This document shows, piece after piece, positions 11,357 through 21,954 of a DNA stretch of 64,000 nt. Source of the DNA: Knufia peltigerae (taxonomy: Eukaryota; Ascomycota; Eurotiomycetes; Chaetothyriales; Trichomeriaceae); NCBI GenBank assembly GCA_030247855.1, contig JAPDRN010000139.1, forward strand, positions 21,171 to 85,170, given 5' to 3'. Each line of letters opens with the position of its first letter. The stretch's first letter is position 1. The position numbers and the translations under genes are program-made. Below the pieces are notes generated by a model that saw nothing but the letters and a program-made list of their open reading frames with translations, was not told where the DNA came from and made no database searches.

Positions 11357-12964
11357 TCTGGGCTTTTGGGCGAGTTTACCAGTGCTAATGCTCGAATACT
11401 GCGGTGGTCGAGGTGCCGACCAGGAATCCAGTTCCACGTATACTTAGGCTTCTTTTTATTTCCCCCACAGGTGCGTATGCCACCCGTGGTCCTCCGACTG
11501 TCGTTGCACCCCGTGGGGTGGATGCTTCAGCATCTAGTGATCTCGAGCCTTCACGGCTGAGGCGATTAGAACGAAGGGCGGATTGGAGAGCGGCAAGCGG
11601 TCGACGCGCTAAAAGCAGACTTAGCCCGCGTGGATGTTCGCGCGAATCACAAGCCATAGGACCATCGCAAAGACAAGTCTTGCGGAGCACGGAGAATGCT
11701 CCGTTCTTCACAGAGGAGTCTCGCAAAAAATCCATCGTTCAGCGTTGTAGGCATGGCGGGAATCTGGATCCGTAGCGGAGGGCGGCGACGCTGCTCCGCA
11801 CTCATAGGAAGAGAGACTGGTGCAGGGGCTGAAAATAAGATGTGGTAGTGACGGTATCTCAGGCCTTTGCTGGGTCTGGGCCTTTTGTCCAACCTTTTCC
11901 AGCGACGCCATGTAGCACAAGGCTCGAAACTGCCACGGTGCTCGATCTGTACATTTAGCTAGAGAAGCATATTGAAGACCTCCTTGGGAGCTGACTATCA
12001 ACTCGTCGCTAGAATGGTCTGAAGAATTTTGCAATTTTGGTCAAGCGTCGAATGAGCTCATGCCCACTGGGCTTCTAGGTAATGCAATTGTACCTTAGTG
12101 AGAAATCTACTCGATTACTCGTATCCGTGGGCGGTGAGGGATTGTGAAGGCTCTTCGGGCTGCCTGAACAACGAGGTGATATTGGGAGACAGGCCCCGTA
12201 GGCCACCGTATTTCGGCTTAGAGAGGCTAACTGGGTGAGTCTCCTTTGAGTAGGGTGTTCTTTTTGGGTCTATAGCGACTATTCCTTCTCGCTCTATCAG
12301 GGTCGCTTCGTGGCTAGTGAAGGCTGATTCCCTCGAGCTTTCTATGCCAAAGCAGTCAATTCGCTCTTGAAGGCGTAGAGAACGGGGAGTCAAGTTATTT
12401 GAAGTAGGCACGAGTACGAAGGTCCGGTACCGAGTAAAGATCAAAGACGTTCCCAAAAGTCCGTATGAGTGCCTCCATCACATGCGATGGCTAAACAACG
12501 GAACGACGAGGCTGCCTACTACTCAAGCCTCGCCAGCCTCGCGACACCAGAAGACCCACGAGAAATATATCAAGTCACTACCAATCGGATCAGTGACTTT
12601 TTACTTCACAATCACCAAGGCCCGAGGTGAGGACTCAGGCCAAGACCTCGTGGCTATGTGGTGGGTGGTCGTTGGTCTGGCGAGCAAGGAACAATACAAC
12701 ACCAAAAAGACTCGGGTTCAATTGCCAGTCCCCCAACAATGGCCCCTTTTCTTCAGCCCCGCTTGCCTTAAACTTTAACCAATCACGCTTCATTTCCACT
12801 CCTTTTTTGTCTCTCTGCTTTGGGGAAAAGTAAAGGTAAAGAAAACAAAAAACGGAGATTCTTCTGATTGATGTACTATATGTTCTCTATGATGTTAAGA
12901 TAGATCACTCTAGGTTTCTAAACGTCCTTATATGCCAGCGCCCTCCTGTACCGGAATAGAATAG
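11357..12964. other. Intergenic region with possible coding remnants
   Basis: An open frame on the plus strand (11404-11775) preceded by a CCCACAG acceptor-like site encodes an Arg/Ser-rich segment including RLRRLERRADWRAASGRR. Its opposite strand is also open and no family is recognised. Frames at 12115-12456 (minus) and 12482-12778 (plus) are equally unsupported. I call no gene here; decayed gene fragments are possible. Confidence 0.4.
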
Positions 12965-15046
12965 TCATCTCGTTGCAGCAGAGCCGCGCCATCTGCTCCC
13001 TCTGTTGACCTTTACGTTATTCCACATCAAAATAAAGACCACCGTTAGCGAGAATATCGCCGTCGCTGCAATAAGGATTCTTCCTTGCGCAACGGCATAT
13101 GCTGCATTGATGGCCTCACGCTCTGCCGATCCCCAGGGGTATGACAATTGTTTGCGGAGAGAACCATATATGCGGGATGCCTGTCTTTTGCTACTGTCTG
13201 GTAGATACTTTTCGAGGTATTCAGGGAGGGTATTTGTCCAAATGGCTCCGGAAATCGAAAGTCCAACGCTTGCACCGATTGATTCGAAGAGCGCCATCAG
13301 CGCCCAGATCATTGCGGCGTCGGCATGTTCGACCCGTGAAAGTATTGCCATCTCCGAACACAGGAGCAGACCTGCTTCACCAAACGAGATGAAGACTTGA
13401 GTCATCACTACGTATCCGATGTATTTTGTCTGGTTTCGGAAGTAGATCATCAGACCTGTCCCCAGCACTTTGATGGGAAGGAGGCCCAACGCTATCCACT
13501 TCACTCGTCCCCAGTATGAGATTCCACTTGCTAAAGGTTAGGAGACAAGCACAGATCAACACAGAAATGCGGATTCCGCACATACCAAGCGACTATAAGC
13601 CCGAAGACGGACGCCCCTAGACTGTAAATGTTGTTGATATAACCAGCGTTTTCAACACTCTGGTCGTAGACAACTTGTAGATAGGAGCTGAAGTAACTCT
13701 CGTAGCATCTGCAATCCACCTTGTCAGTGCCGTGGTTAGATGACGCGACTAGGTGACCTACCTTAGACCCATCCATTGTATAAATAGTACTGCGCACCCG
13801 CCTAGGACAGTCCTATCTTTCAGAACATGGTAGGACACAATCTTGAATGGCGCAACGCGTTCCCAAAATATAAACGCAACCAGGATAAACCCTCCCAGTA
13901 CCATGAGGACAATGATGGCTGCAGACCTCCATTTATGGGCTTGATAGGTTGCGATGGCCAGAGGAAGCAGGATGAATGAGAATCCTGCCACCAATAGAGC
14001 CATACCAATCGCTACAACGTCAGTGTTTCGAAGTCCGATCGACTAGGCGGTCAACAACGTACCGTCCCATTCTATAAGTGTTTGCACAAGCTTTTGTGAC
14101 CAGCTGCCGCTACGAGGCGTCTTTTGGGCAACTCTGCCTTCTGCCCTTGCCTTTCGCAGAGTGAAGAGGTAAACAACTAAGAGCGGAAGGGTCATGACGG
14201 GAATGAGTACGGCGAAAGTCCCAAAGCCCCAGCGCCAGGTGCTATGATGCAAGAATTGCTGCGCGAGAGCGGGTCCGGCGAATGTCGTCGCAATACGGGG
14301 CAATCCAAGTACAGCATAAACCAAACTCCGGTACTTCACGTTGGATATGTCGGCAGCGAACACGTTGATGACTAGCCCAACTCCCTCGATACCAACTGTT
14401 TGGAATACCTAGGCAAGATCAGCCTCGCGACTGTGGCCAAGGACAGATCTTTGCTTACTTGTGCAACGGAAAACCCTACTGTACCGGTGCAGGCTGCAGC
14501 AATGAGCAGACCTTTTCTGTCAGCGTGTTTCAAAATTCCGAACTGAATGTTTGTCCCGAGGGTCTTACCAAGAACATCGAAGACGGTAGTGACGGTCAGG
14601 CCAACACCGCGGCCCCATATGTCCGTAATCCTCGCGAATGGTAATTTGGCCACTCCCCCTACTATGTTCGAGACAATCGAAGTGGCAGCGGTCAAGCCGT
14701 GGGCGTCGAACGAACTCAAGGCGTAGGGGCGAAGCGGCCCCAGCGACTGTGACTCTAATGCGTTGAAAAATGTCAAAAGAAGCCCGCTACGCAGGTTAGT
14801 ATGTTGGACGGGCGAATCCACAACCACAAGGATGGTAGTATACCTTAGACAAAACAGCACACACAACGGCGTGGTCCAGCTCGCAATCACTGCTTCCGCT
14901 TCCACAACACCTTTCAAGCGTACGTCTCTCGTTGTGTTCTCAACATCACCGCCCGAGTCTCCTGTCCGGGTCTCGAAGACTGCAGAAGGGTGGCTCGTGG
15001 GTTGCGTCGAGGTCGTCCCTTCGGCCTTTTCGTCGAACTTGAGCAT
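12965..15046 (-). CDS. Siderophore-iron transporter, MFS (Sit/Arn type)
   Basis: Plasma-membrane MFS permease with 14 predicted TM segments, of the family that imports ferric siderophores. Seven exons assemble to 584 aa: 15046-14844, 14786-14569, 14511-14459, 14408-14063, 14011-13762, 13708-13586 and 13526-12965. Family signatures: LTAATSIVSNIVGGVAKLPF plus ARITDIWGR, VFQTVGIEGVGLVINVFAAD, STWRWGFGTFAVLIPVMTLP, SYFSSYLQVVYDQSVENAGY, and VFISFGEAGLLLCSEMAI near the C-terminus. Introns 2 and 6 need AAG acceptors (at 14512 and 13527) rather than CAG/TAG; this is tolerable but slightly suspicious. No internal stop was found, which makes it the only apparently intact gene among four pseudogenes. 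The start is the first in-frame ATG before a hydrophilic N-terminus. The substrate cannot be read from the sequence. Confidence 0.85.
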
Positions 15047-15150
15047 ATTGTTCAAAGGCTCTCCTCGGACACAAGAACCTAATATAGAACGGTTCACTGC
15101 CGAGTCACAAAGATCAAGGGTATATTGCTGTACTAAAGTCGTATCACCGT

Positions 15151-15202
15151 GATAGATAAGATCAATCTTAGATCTCTGGAAGTTGGCATATCATGTCTTA
15201 TC
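15151..15202. promoter_or_regulatory. GATA-element cluster upstream of the siderophore transporter
   Basis: Within 52 bp, starting about 105 bp upstream of the ATG at 15046, lie GATA (15151), GATAAG (15155), TATC (15189) and CTTATC (15197). Fungal siderophore genes are repressed under iron sufficiency by a GATA factor (SreA/Sre1/Urbs1) that recognises ATCWGATAA-like sites. None here is a perfect match, so the role is inferred from position and clustering. Confidence 0.45.
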
Positions 15203-16730
15203 TAGTCTCATCTAATTTAATCTCTTCACTATAGAACCATTAGAGAGTGGAGCCAAAGACCTAGTACTGTATACAACTCTACTGCCCGCCACCATCGTAG
15301 AGAGGATTATGAACCGCGATTGCCGCACCTGCCGCACTGCTGTGACTATGGGCTGCATATGTGGCAACAATTTGTTAAATCACACACGATAAATCGAGCC
15401 TAGAAAGGAAAACTGACTTCACACGATCTGAAAATGCCGGTATCTGAATCCTTGGACACAGAAACCGAGTCTTCTACAGTGTTCAGACACAGTGCTTGTC
15501 GCTTCTATCGATTCACACGAAGAATAGTAGTGTGAATTTGGCCTATCGTTCTTCTCCTCCTTACACTTACACTCTTATGAGATGACGAAGGCGAGATGCC
15601 GAAATCTTACGATCGCTTCAATTATCGACACTCTCAAAAGTTTCTTCTGAATAGTGTCTAGCTAGTAAAGAAATGTGAATTAACTTCTCATATCACGGTT
15701 TTTCCTAGATTAGATCTTCAGCCGGTGGTAGCAACGATAGTAGATCAAACAAACTCCTCGAACTCCTTGATTGGCCAGTAAATGTGTAATGATAGCTGTA
15801 CCGAAGAGTGAGGTTGCACCTTTCGTGAGGCACGCATTCCGCTCAACTGCTTCCTGAATTATACAATTTGATTTAATGAGAGCTCCGTACCCAGGAAGAC
15901 GACGCTTAGTATGAACAGCCTGGTGGATGTTCACAATACACGGTTCTCAGCCCACCGCAATATCCTGTCTAATGGCCGAACCGAGGGGTGGAGCGTCATC
16001 TTGATTTCGCATGTCAATGATCTGTTTTCCACGCATGAAACATTAAGCTGTGTTATCTCTACTCTCTTTGTAAACTGCAGGTGAGGAGCATTACTTGACC
16101 GTCTGCGAACATGATCTTCAGTTATCCGCAATATCCGATCATCTTTGTAGCTGCGCTCCACCAACGTATAGGTGGCTAGCTCGGTGTCGGTTATAACGCA
16201 GTATGGTCAAATTTTTGGGCCGGGATCACGGTGCACTGTGTTAGGGGACGAAAGCTACTGAGCAGCCTAAATAGCACACGCTACCGACCCTATGAGAATA
16301 GTCACTCGTTATGACGATGATGGGCACAGAGCTATTTGAAGTTGCATTAACATACGTAACACGATGACCAGCAAGGAAGTCAAGACTCTCCAAGTCATTC
16401 CACTGCGATGGTCGCCAGGCATCTTGTAGGAAACATCTAACGGTCGCGTGGGTTCTTCAGTCAATCGTTCCAATCCCATCCGCTGGGCCTAGGATGGTAG
16501 CTACGTGTGAGACTCGGGTGGTCAATAAAAGTCTTCCAACAGCATAGATTTTATTTAAAGGAGAGATCTTCCCAGAGCAGTATCCATCTATTCAGTAGTA
16601 GTAGCAGCTCATCCGAAGAAGAGTCGAGTTTTGGACTGACGAGATGCTATGTTTGACTCACCTTGCCCAACCACAAGGGTCACATCAGCCAGATCTCTCT
16701 GTCTGTCGCCCAGTGAGCCGTATCGTACTC
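15203..16730. other. Intergenic DNA, no gene recognised
   Basis: Moderately AT-rich stretch with short frames on both strands and no family match. It separates the siderophore transporter from the NTF2-like remnant. It may hold decayed coding sequence that can no longer be read. Confidence 0.45.
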
Positions 16731-17063
16731 TCAACGAATTCGCCGTAGGTCCGCTCCGTCAATGTCGCTCGCAACCTGCCTTGTGGTCTCCCGCCCCCTC
16801 AATATTCTGCCCTGTTCATCACGTTCTCCTATCAAAGGCACGTCCAGCTCGACGTTACTCCCATCCATTTTCGCGATCTTCACCACGTGGCGATCTGCGA
16901 TCCTGTTCTCTTCCTGCACCAGGAGTTCGACATCGACGTCCATCAAGTGGGTAATGCTCCGTATCTTCTACACGTGCTCCTTGAACTCGCCGTACGTGGA
17001 GCTGTGGCGGTCGATGACCTGAATGTGATCTGGACTTAGCCGGGGGAAGAGCAAGGGCGGCAT
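16731..17063 (-). pseudogene. NTF2/SnoaL-like protein fragment with internal stop
   Basis: Reading from an ATG at 17063 gives a continuous frame containing IDRHSSTYGEFKEHV, a TAG at 16970-16968, then KIRSITHLMDVDVELLVQEE, NRIADRHVVKIAKMDGS and VPLIGERDEQGRILRGRETT, stopping at 16731. The pattern of an ADRHVV strand, a DGS turn and an ERDEQGRI-x-x-x-ETTR end resembles the SnoaL-like/NTF2-like fold of small cyclases and isomerases often found in fungal gene clusters. The N-terminal helix region expected of the family is not recognisable. The stop has no flanking GT-AG intron that would remove it. It lies on the same strand as the oxidoreductase pseudogene downstream of it in numbering, so the two may have belonged to one pathway. 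Family assignment is moderate. Confidence 0.5.
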
Positions 17064-17596
17064 CACCCTGTTTCCTAATTGGGGTTGAGTCACGAGCAGG
17101 TAAACCACACCGTGGCACCTCTCATTGTCAGACCTGCACGAATCGGCTCAGAAAGCCATCAACCCATTCTTCTAGGATTCGAAAGGCCACGTTGTGAACG
17201 GCGACAGACGCTGGCGACGACGTCAAACCCGCTGGGACAAGGCTGTGGCAAGAAAGGGGCCTAAAGGCTAGCTGGGATCCGCGAAAGACAGGGCGCTGCC
17301 AAACGTGGGGCAATCTTAACAAAAATCCAAATATGACCACGTCCATTGTGCCGACATATCCTGCACACGTCTTAAGCCTTGTCGATAGCACGACTTTCGT
17401 GAACAAAGATGACAAAACCAGCCCTGCATCGCTAGGAGCTCGCGTTCGAGGGCCAGCCAGTGAAACACTGACAGCGGACTATTTGGATTGGGACATTGAT
17501 GAAATTCCGTATGCCACGAAGGAAGCGCCAAACATGGGAAATGGGATGTGAAGATGCCTTTACTTCACTAGTGTGACTTGGTAGGGCCAAGCCATG

Positions 17597-19025
17597 TCAG
17601 ACTTCGTCATGGCTGAGATTCATGCCCTTGTCGTCTTCCAAAACTCCCGCTCTGGCCAGGTTGTGGCGGTCAAGGAGCGCACCATTCTCAAGTAGCACTC
17701 TCCGGACTTCGCCAGGATCAGGATCGGCTCCGGTCGCTACCCGCAATGCTGCCGCTATGCCTGCTGCTTGTCCAGTTGCCAGTGCTGTACCCATGACACA
17801 GACAGCGCTGTAAGCTGCCTGGTCGCCATCAACACAGCGCCCGGCACAGAACAGATTTGGTGTGTTGATGCTATGCAAACAACGCAGTGGGATTTCGAAG
17901 GTTCCCTCGGGCGGCGTCGTGGACAGGATCGGCCAATCTTCCTTGGTACTGTCATGTCACTCCATATACCAGGCTCCAACGGCGACGGTGTCATCAAAAT
18001 AGTTACCTTTGACAATGTCAGCCCTCGTCAGCCGATACCGTGAGTTGACGTGGCGAGATTCGCGCGCGCCAAAGTTGGGTCCAGTGGACACGAGATACAT
18101 GTTCTCATGCCCGGGCAGCTTGCGAAGAATATTCAAGGTACACCTTGGCTTGGATTCTTCCCTGCCTCTCTGCAGCAGAGATGCTGACGCTGTCTCTGGC
18201 GTCGTACCGTGCCGAGGCCATATATGTGCAAATGTTCCCAGAACCAGGCAGCTTGATAAGGACACCGACATTTCGAGGTACAATCTTCTTCAACGCCGGA
18301 TTTTGCTCTTTCGCGGCAATTATGGCATCGCGCCACAGACTAGAAGACGGGTTCGCCTGCGTCAGGCCACCAAATCGAGTCGCCAATGAGCCCATGTTGA
18401 TATGCCCATGGTTGCCATATCTCGTTGAGGCACCGGCGTGGGCCGCCAAATCGCCGTCTCCGGAGCAGTCAATGAATGCTTTTCCGAAAATCTTTCGCCG
18501 ACCTTTGCGTTCCTGGATGTTGATGCTTGATAGATTACTGTCGCTTCTCTCGCCCCCAACGACCGTACAATGAAGGACAGTCTCGATCCCATAAGCAGCC
18601 ATTACATCATCCAGCACGCGCTTCAACCCTTCTGGATCGACATTCTGAACCCCCACCGTTAGTTGTCTGGCGCTCAAAATTCAGTTTTCTGGGTTTATCT
18701 GTACCTAGACATATGCAACTATCTTATCTGGAGTCGCAGCAGCCGAACCATCGGTTACCAATTTCGAATGGATTTCTGACCAGATGGCCCCAAACGCTCT
18801 TCTCGGCTTGTGCTCGACACCGTACAGCCCGCAATAAGACGTGACACCTCGATGGGTTGCAGCGCCGCCGAGGCAACCTTCCGATTCTATGATCAGGACA
18901 CGAGCATGGGGCGCTGCTTGTTTCGCTCCTATTGCAGCACCAATCCCGGCAGCTCCGCCACCAACGACAATGACATCGTACGATGTATCAGACTCGTGAT
19001 CAGGCCTCGTGGCATGGGGCGACAT
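17597..19025 (-). pseudogene. FAD-dependent oxidoreductase (nonsense codon and frameshift)
   Basis: Broken gene of the FAD_oxidored type. ATG at 19025; the Rossmann dinucleotide-binding motif VIVVGGGAAGIGAAIGAKQA is near residue 20, followed by GCLGGAATHRGVTSYCGLYG. An intron (18716 down to about 18652, unusual GTCTAG donor, TTCAG acceptor with a CTAAC branch site) leads to NVDPEGLKRVLDDVMAAYGI and AFIDCSGDGDLAAHAGASTR, then LPGHENMYLVSTGPNFGARE. The C-terminal FAD contact is NLFCAGRCVDGDQAAYSAVC with TGQAAGIAAAL. Two lesions: a frameshift near 18127-18137, where the frame moves by one base between AKVYL and NILRKLPGHE, and TGA at 17959-17957 in WYME-stop-HDSTKED, where Trp is expected. A substrate cannot be named. 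It is divergently oriented from the aldolase pseudogene, which starts about 350 bp away. Confidence 0.85.
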
Positions 19026-19399
19026 TGTGCGTGGTTTTGTTTGTTGTGTGCTGAACTTTTGGCGTCTTGAGGTCGGAAGAGTTGTACCAATACGTCGCTC
19101 AGCGCGGCTATAGTAGCTATCGGAGAAGCAGGGAGTCTCTATGGAAGGCCGTCAGAACCGATCCAATCTATATTGGAACGTCACCTTAGTATTCGTCTCA
19201 CATATATACAGGGAATTTGTTGTATTGTAAGTGTTTCGATGTCGCGGAGGCAAATGCCGCAGTTCCGCCGCACTCATGGTGACACACGATATCCATTCCC
19301 GACCCTTGACTTCAGTGATCCATAACGGAGAACAGTCTCGTCCGGGCGCTCATGTTGACACTCCGGCCATGCTGAGATCGGGATTTGGTCCTGATACCC

Positions 19400-20140
19400 G
19401 CAGCAGAGGCCAAACAGGCACCTCTCATCCTCCAGCTTTTCCTCTGGGCCATTACCTACAGCGACGGATAGCTGGTTCATGCCGCTGCACATCATGCCCG
19501 AAGAGGCTCGGTGAAGGTTCCCTTACATTTGGATCATGCGCAGAACGAGGAGCTGAGCAAGCACGCCGCGGCGAATTTGCCATTCGGGTCCATCATGATT
19601 GACACGAGCCGTTACGAGATGGACGAAAATCTCAAATCACCCGCCAGCTAGTCGCCTTCTGCAGCGAACACAAGACCACGACCGAGGCAGAGCCTAGGCG
19701 GATCGAGAGAGAAGAAGATGCGTCGCGGACACGGCAGGCCTCAATTGTATACTGACTTCAGCCGACCAAGTCGAGAACTTCATTGCCACTAGAATCGACT
19801 TTCTAGTTCCCGCCTCTGGAAACGTCCACGGTGACTATGAACCGCGAGGACCGATACTGGATTATGGATTGTCTCGCCATGATAGGAGAAAAGGTCGCCG
19901 ACAGAATACGCCTTATAGTCCACGGCACCAACAACTGGCCTGAGCATATCACGAAACTAGGTGTCGATAGGGAATGCGTCAAGACCAACGTGAATGAATT
20001 GGGTTTGCTTGCTTGCCTGAACTATCTCAAGTCCTGCGCACCAGGTAAATCTTTGACCACCACGATGGACGGGGGCAATGGAGATTCAGAGACTTACCGA
20101 ATGGGATATTCATGTATGTGGGAGTGCCCGCAGGGCATAA
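19400..20140 (+). pseudogene. Class II ketose-bisphosphate aldolase, multiply broken
   Basis: Recognisable remnant of a zinc-dependent class II (FbaA/KbaY/GatY-type) aldolase spread over three frames. The first block holds AAEAKQAPLILQLFLWAITY, a TAG at 19469-19471, then VKVPLHLDHAQNEELSKHAA (the HLDHAQ metal-site motif) and FGSIMIDTSRYEMDENL. The frame shifts near 19628-19636, giving TRQLVAFCSEHKTTTEAEP, and again near 19710-19725, giving ADTAGLNCILTSADQVENFI and GNVHGDYEPRGPILDY (second metal His). It shifts near 19858-19872, giving EKVADRIRLIVHGTNNWPEH (third His) with VKTNVNELGL. It shifts last near 20079, giving EIQRLTEWDIHVCGSARRA and a TAA at 20138-20140. The order of motifs matches the family, so this is one decayed gene, not several. 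The 5' end before 19400 is unreadable. Confidence 0.8.
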
Positions 20141-21954
20141 AGATTTTCCAGTCATCCTGCTAGATTAATCTCCACCAAATTCTCTCAAATTACGCATGGA
20201 AGGCGCTCTGTTGAGATCTAGATTGACGAGAGCTGATTTCACGAACAGGACAGGTCAATTTTGATGGGCCCTTATCTATCACGAGAGAACAAGCACGAGC
20301 TTTTAGGAGGCCTTTCAAGGGAAGTGACAGTTAGAAGAAGCACGACAGCTGTTAACGATTGTAGAGTCTTGGATTTAGGAAATTTCACTGACCTTGCTAT
20401 CAGCACAAACTCGAAACAGTATCGAGTTCATCGTGGTATTGTCTGTTGTCAGTCTGACGTTCCGTCTCGGATTCTCATACATAGCAAACATGTGCTAGTC
20501 TCATTCTCTTTCCTAGATCCCCTTCATCATAGGTCTGCCATACTCATACCACTAGTACCTCTGCAGCATATCGAACACTCAAGAGACTGCTCAATCACGT
20601 TTGTTATGCGTCAAAGGTCTCGGCGGGCACCCAGGATGATTTTGGCAAGGCATGGCAGGGGATGGCATGGTTAGCGGCCAGCAGAAGGATTTGCCATCCC
20701 AATCCCAACCAAAGGACAAGGACTCCGGTCATTTCCCGCCTTATCGTCCATCGCCTACTGTACGGGGCGCACTGTGCATGAGTGTGTCGTCAACCACACT
20801 GCGAAGCTTCCCACTCATAAAACCACCTCCGACTCCTTGCGATAATTCCAACCTGGTCCCACATGCGCCCTGTCAGCTACGGAGTCCTTGGGCACTCGAA
20901 GATTCCCATTTAATTCCCCTGGCACTACGGCTACAGCCACGATACGGAGTATTGGAGGGTACGACGCCGAGATCGACTACTGTCCCAGGCACTGCTTGCG
21001 AAATCTCTCTCCTTTACGCGTACGAGTACCTCTGACGGTCCCCTCCCTGGGTACGAGTACTCGTATAGAACTCTGTACATACAAGTGGCCGAATATCGCT
21101 GCGGCTGAACAGTGCCGCACTAGGCCCGCCCACTCCATCCACAGTCCCATTGACGCGAGATCCACCAAACTTGGCGTGCCCGGGGGTTTCGTCCACAGAC
21201 ACACAGACCCTCCGGAATAATGGTCTGCCAGCTTGCAACGAGGCGTCAGTGGCTGCGCACGGCGGGCTTGGCGCCTACGTAGAGGCACGAGCATGTGGAT
21301 TCTGATTGGGATCCAGCATCATTCCCACTCAGCTAGCACGGGTGGCCATGGGCCATCAAAGCGCTTCTGATGGCACATCAGGCTTGCGAAACGGGTTGCG
21401 ATTTTCGCTTGGATAAAGACAGGACTCTTGAAATCCGACTGAAATGACAATCAGGTATTGTACTTGAATCAGGCTCTTTACCTCACCAGTATCCATACCT
21501 ATTCTCAAGCTGTACGAGCTGATCTCCGCCCTGACCAAGTTATTTCGAACTCCTGTCCATGTCAATCCATCACCATTTTTGTTGAAACTCTTGGGATCTT
21601 TGCCGGGTCTAATTGACTTCGCCCCCCCCTTCAGCTTGGATGCAACGGCTTGCATAAGAAGAGCCTCCAACGACCTTCCTTCTGGTGCAATTACTTTACG
21701 TCCCAACCCTCCTTGCGAAATCCCCACGTTACAACTGCACGTTTGGTCTTCCCCGGGCCCAACGCCCGTCCTTATCTCTTGGCAGATCAGCGCGAGAGTT
21801 CGAGACTATTACGTTCGTTACCCAGCCTTTTGTTCTTCCCACGCGGAATTAACCTCATCGACCATATCCTCGGTGCCAACTGCTCAAAGCACATTCCCAG
21901 GCAAAACGAAAACTTGGTACGAAAGTCGCCCACACGCTCGTTACATCTCTCACA
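20141..21954. other. Intergenic DNA, no gene recognised
   Basis: Short open frames only. The right half contains repeated GTACGAGTAC-type palindromes (near 21020 and 21050). It ends in the promoter/5'UTR of the sulfotransferase-like gene. It forms the right border of the decaying cluster. Confidence 0.5.

Noticed and set aside
11404..11775. Arg/Ser-rich plus-strand frame with a preceding acceptor-like site
   Set aside because: Opposite strand equally open, no family resemblance and no supporting exon; too weak to call a gene.
15311..15370. Possible Zn2Cys6 regulator start (MNRDCRTCRTAVTMGCICGN)
   Set aside because: Cysteine spacing does not match CxxCRxRKxxC and the frame closes within about 30 codons.
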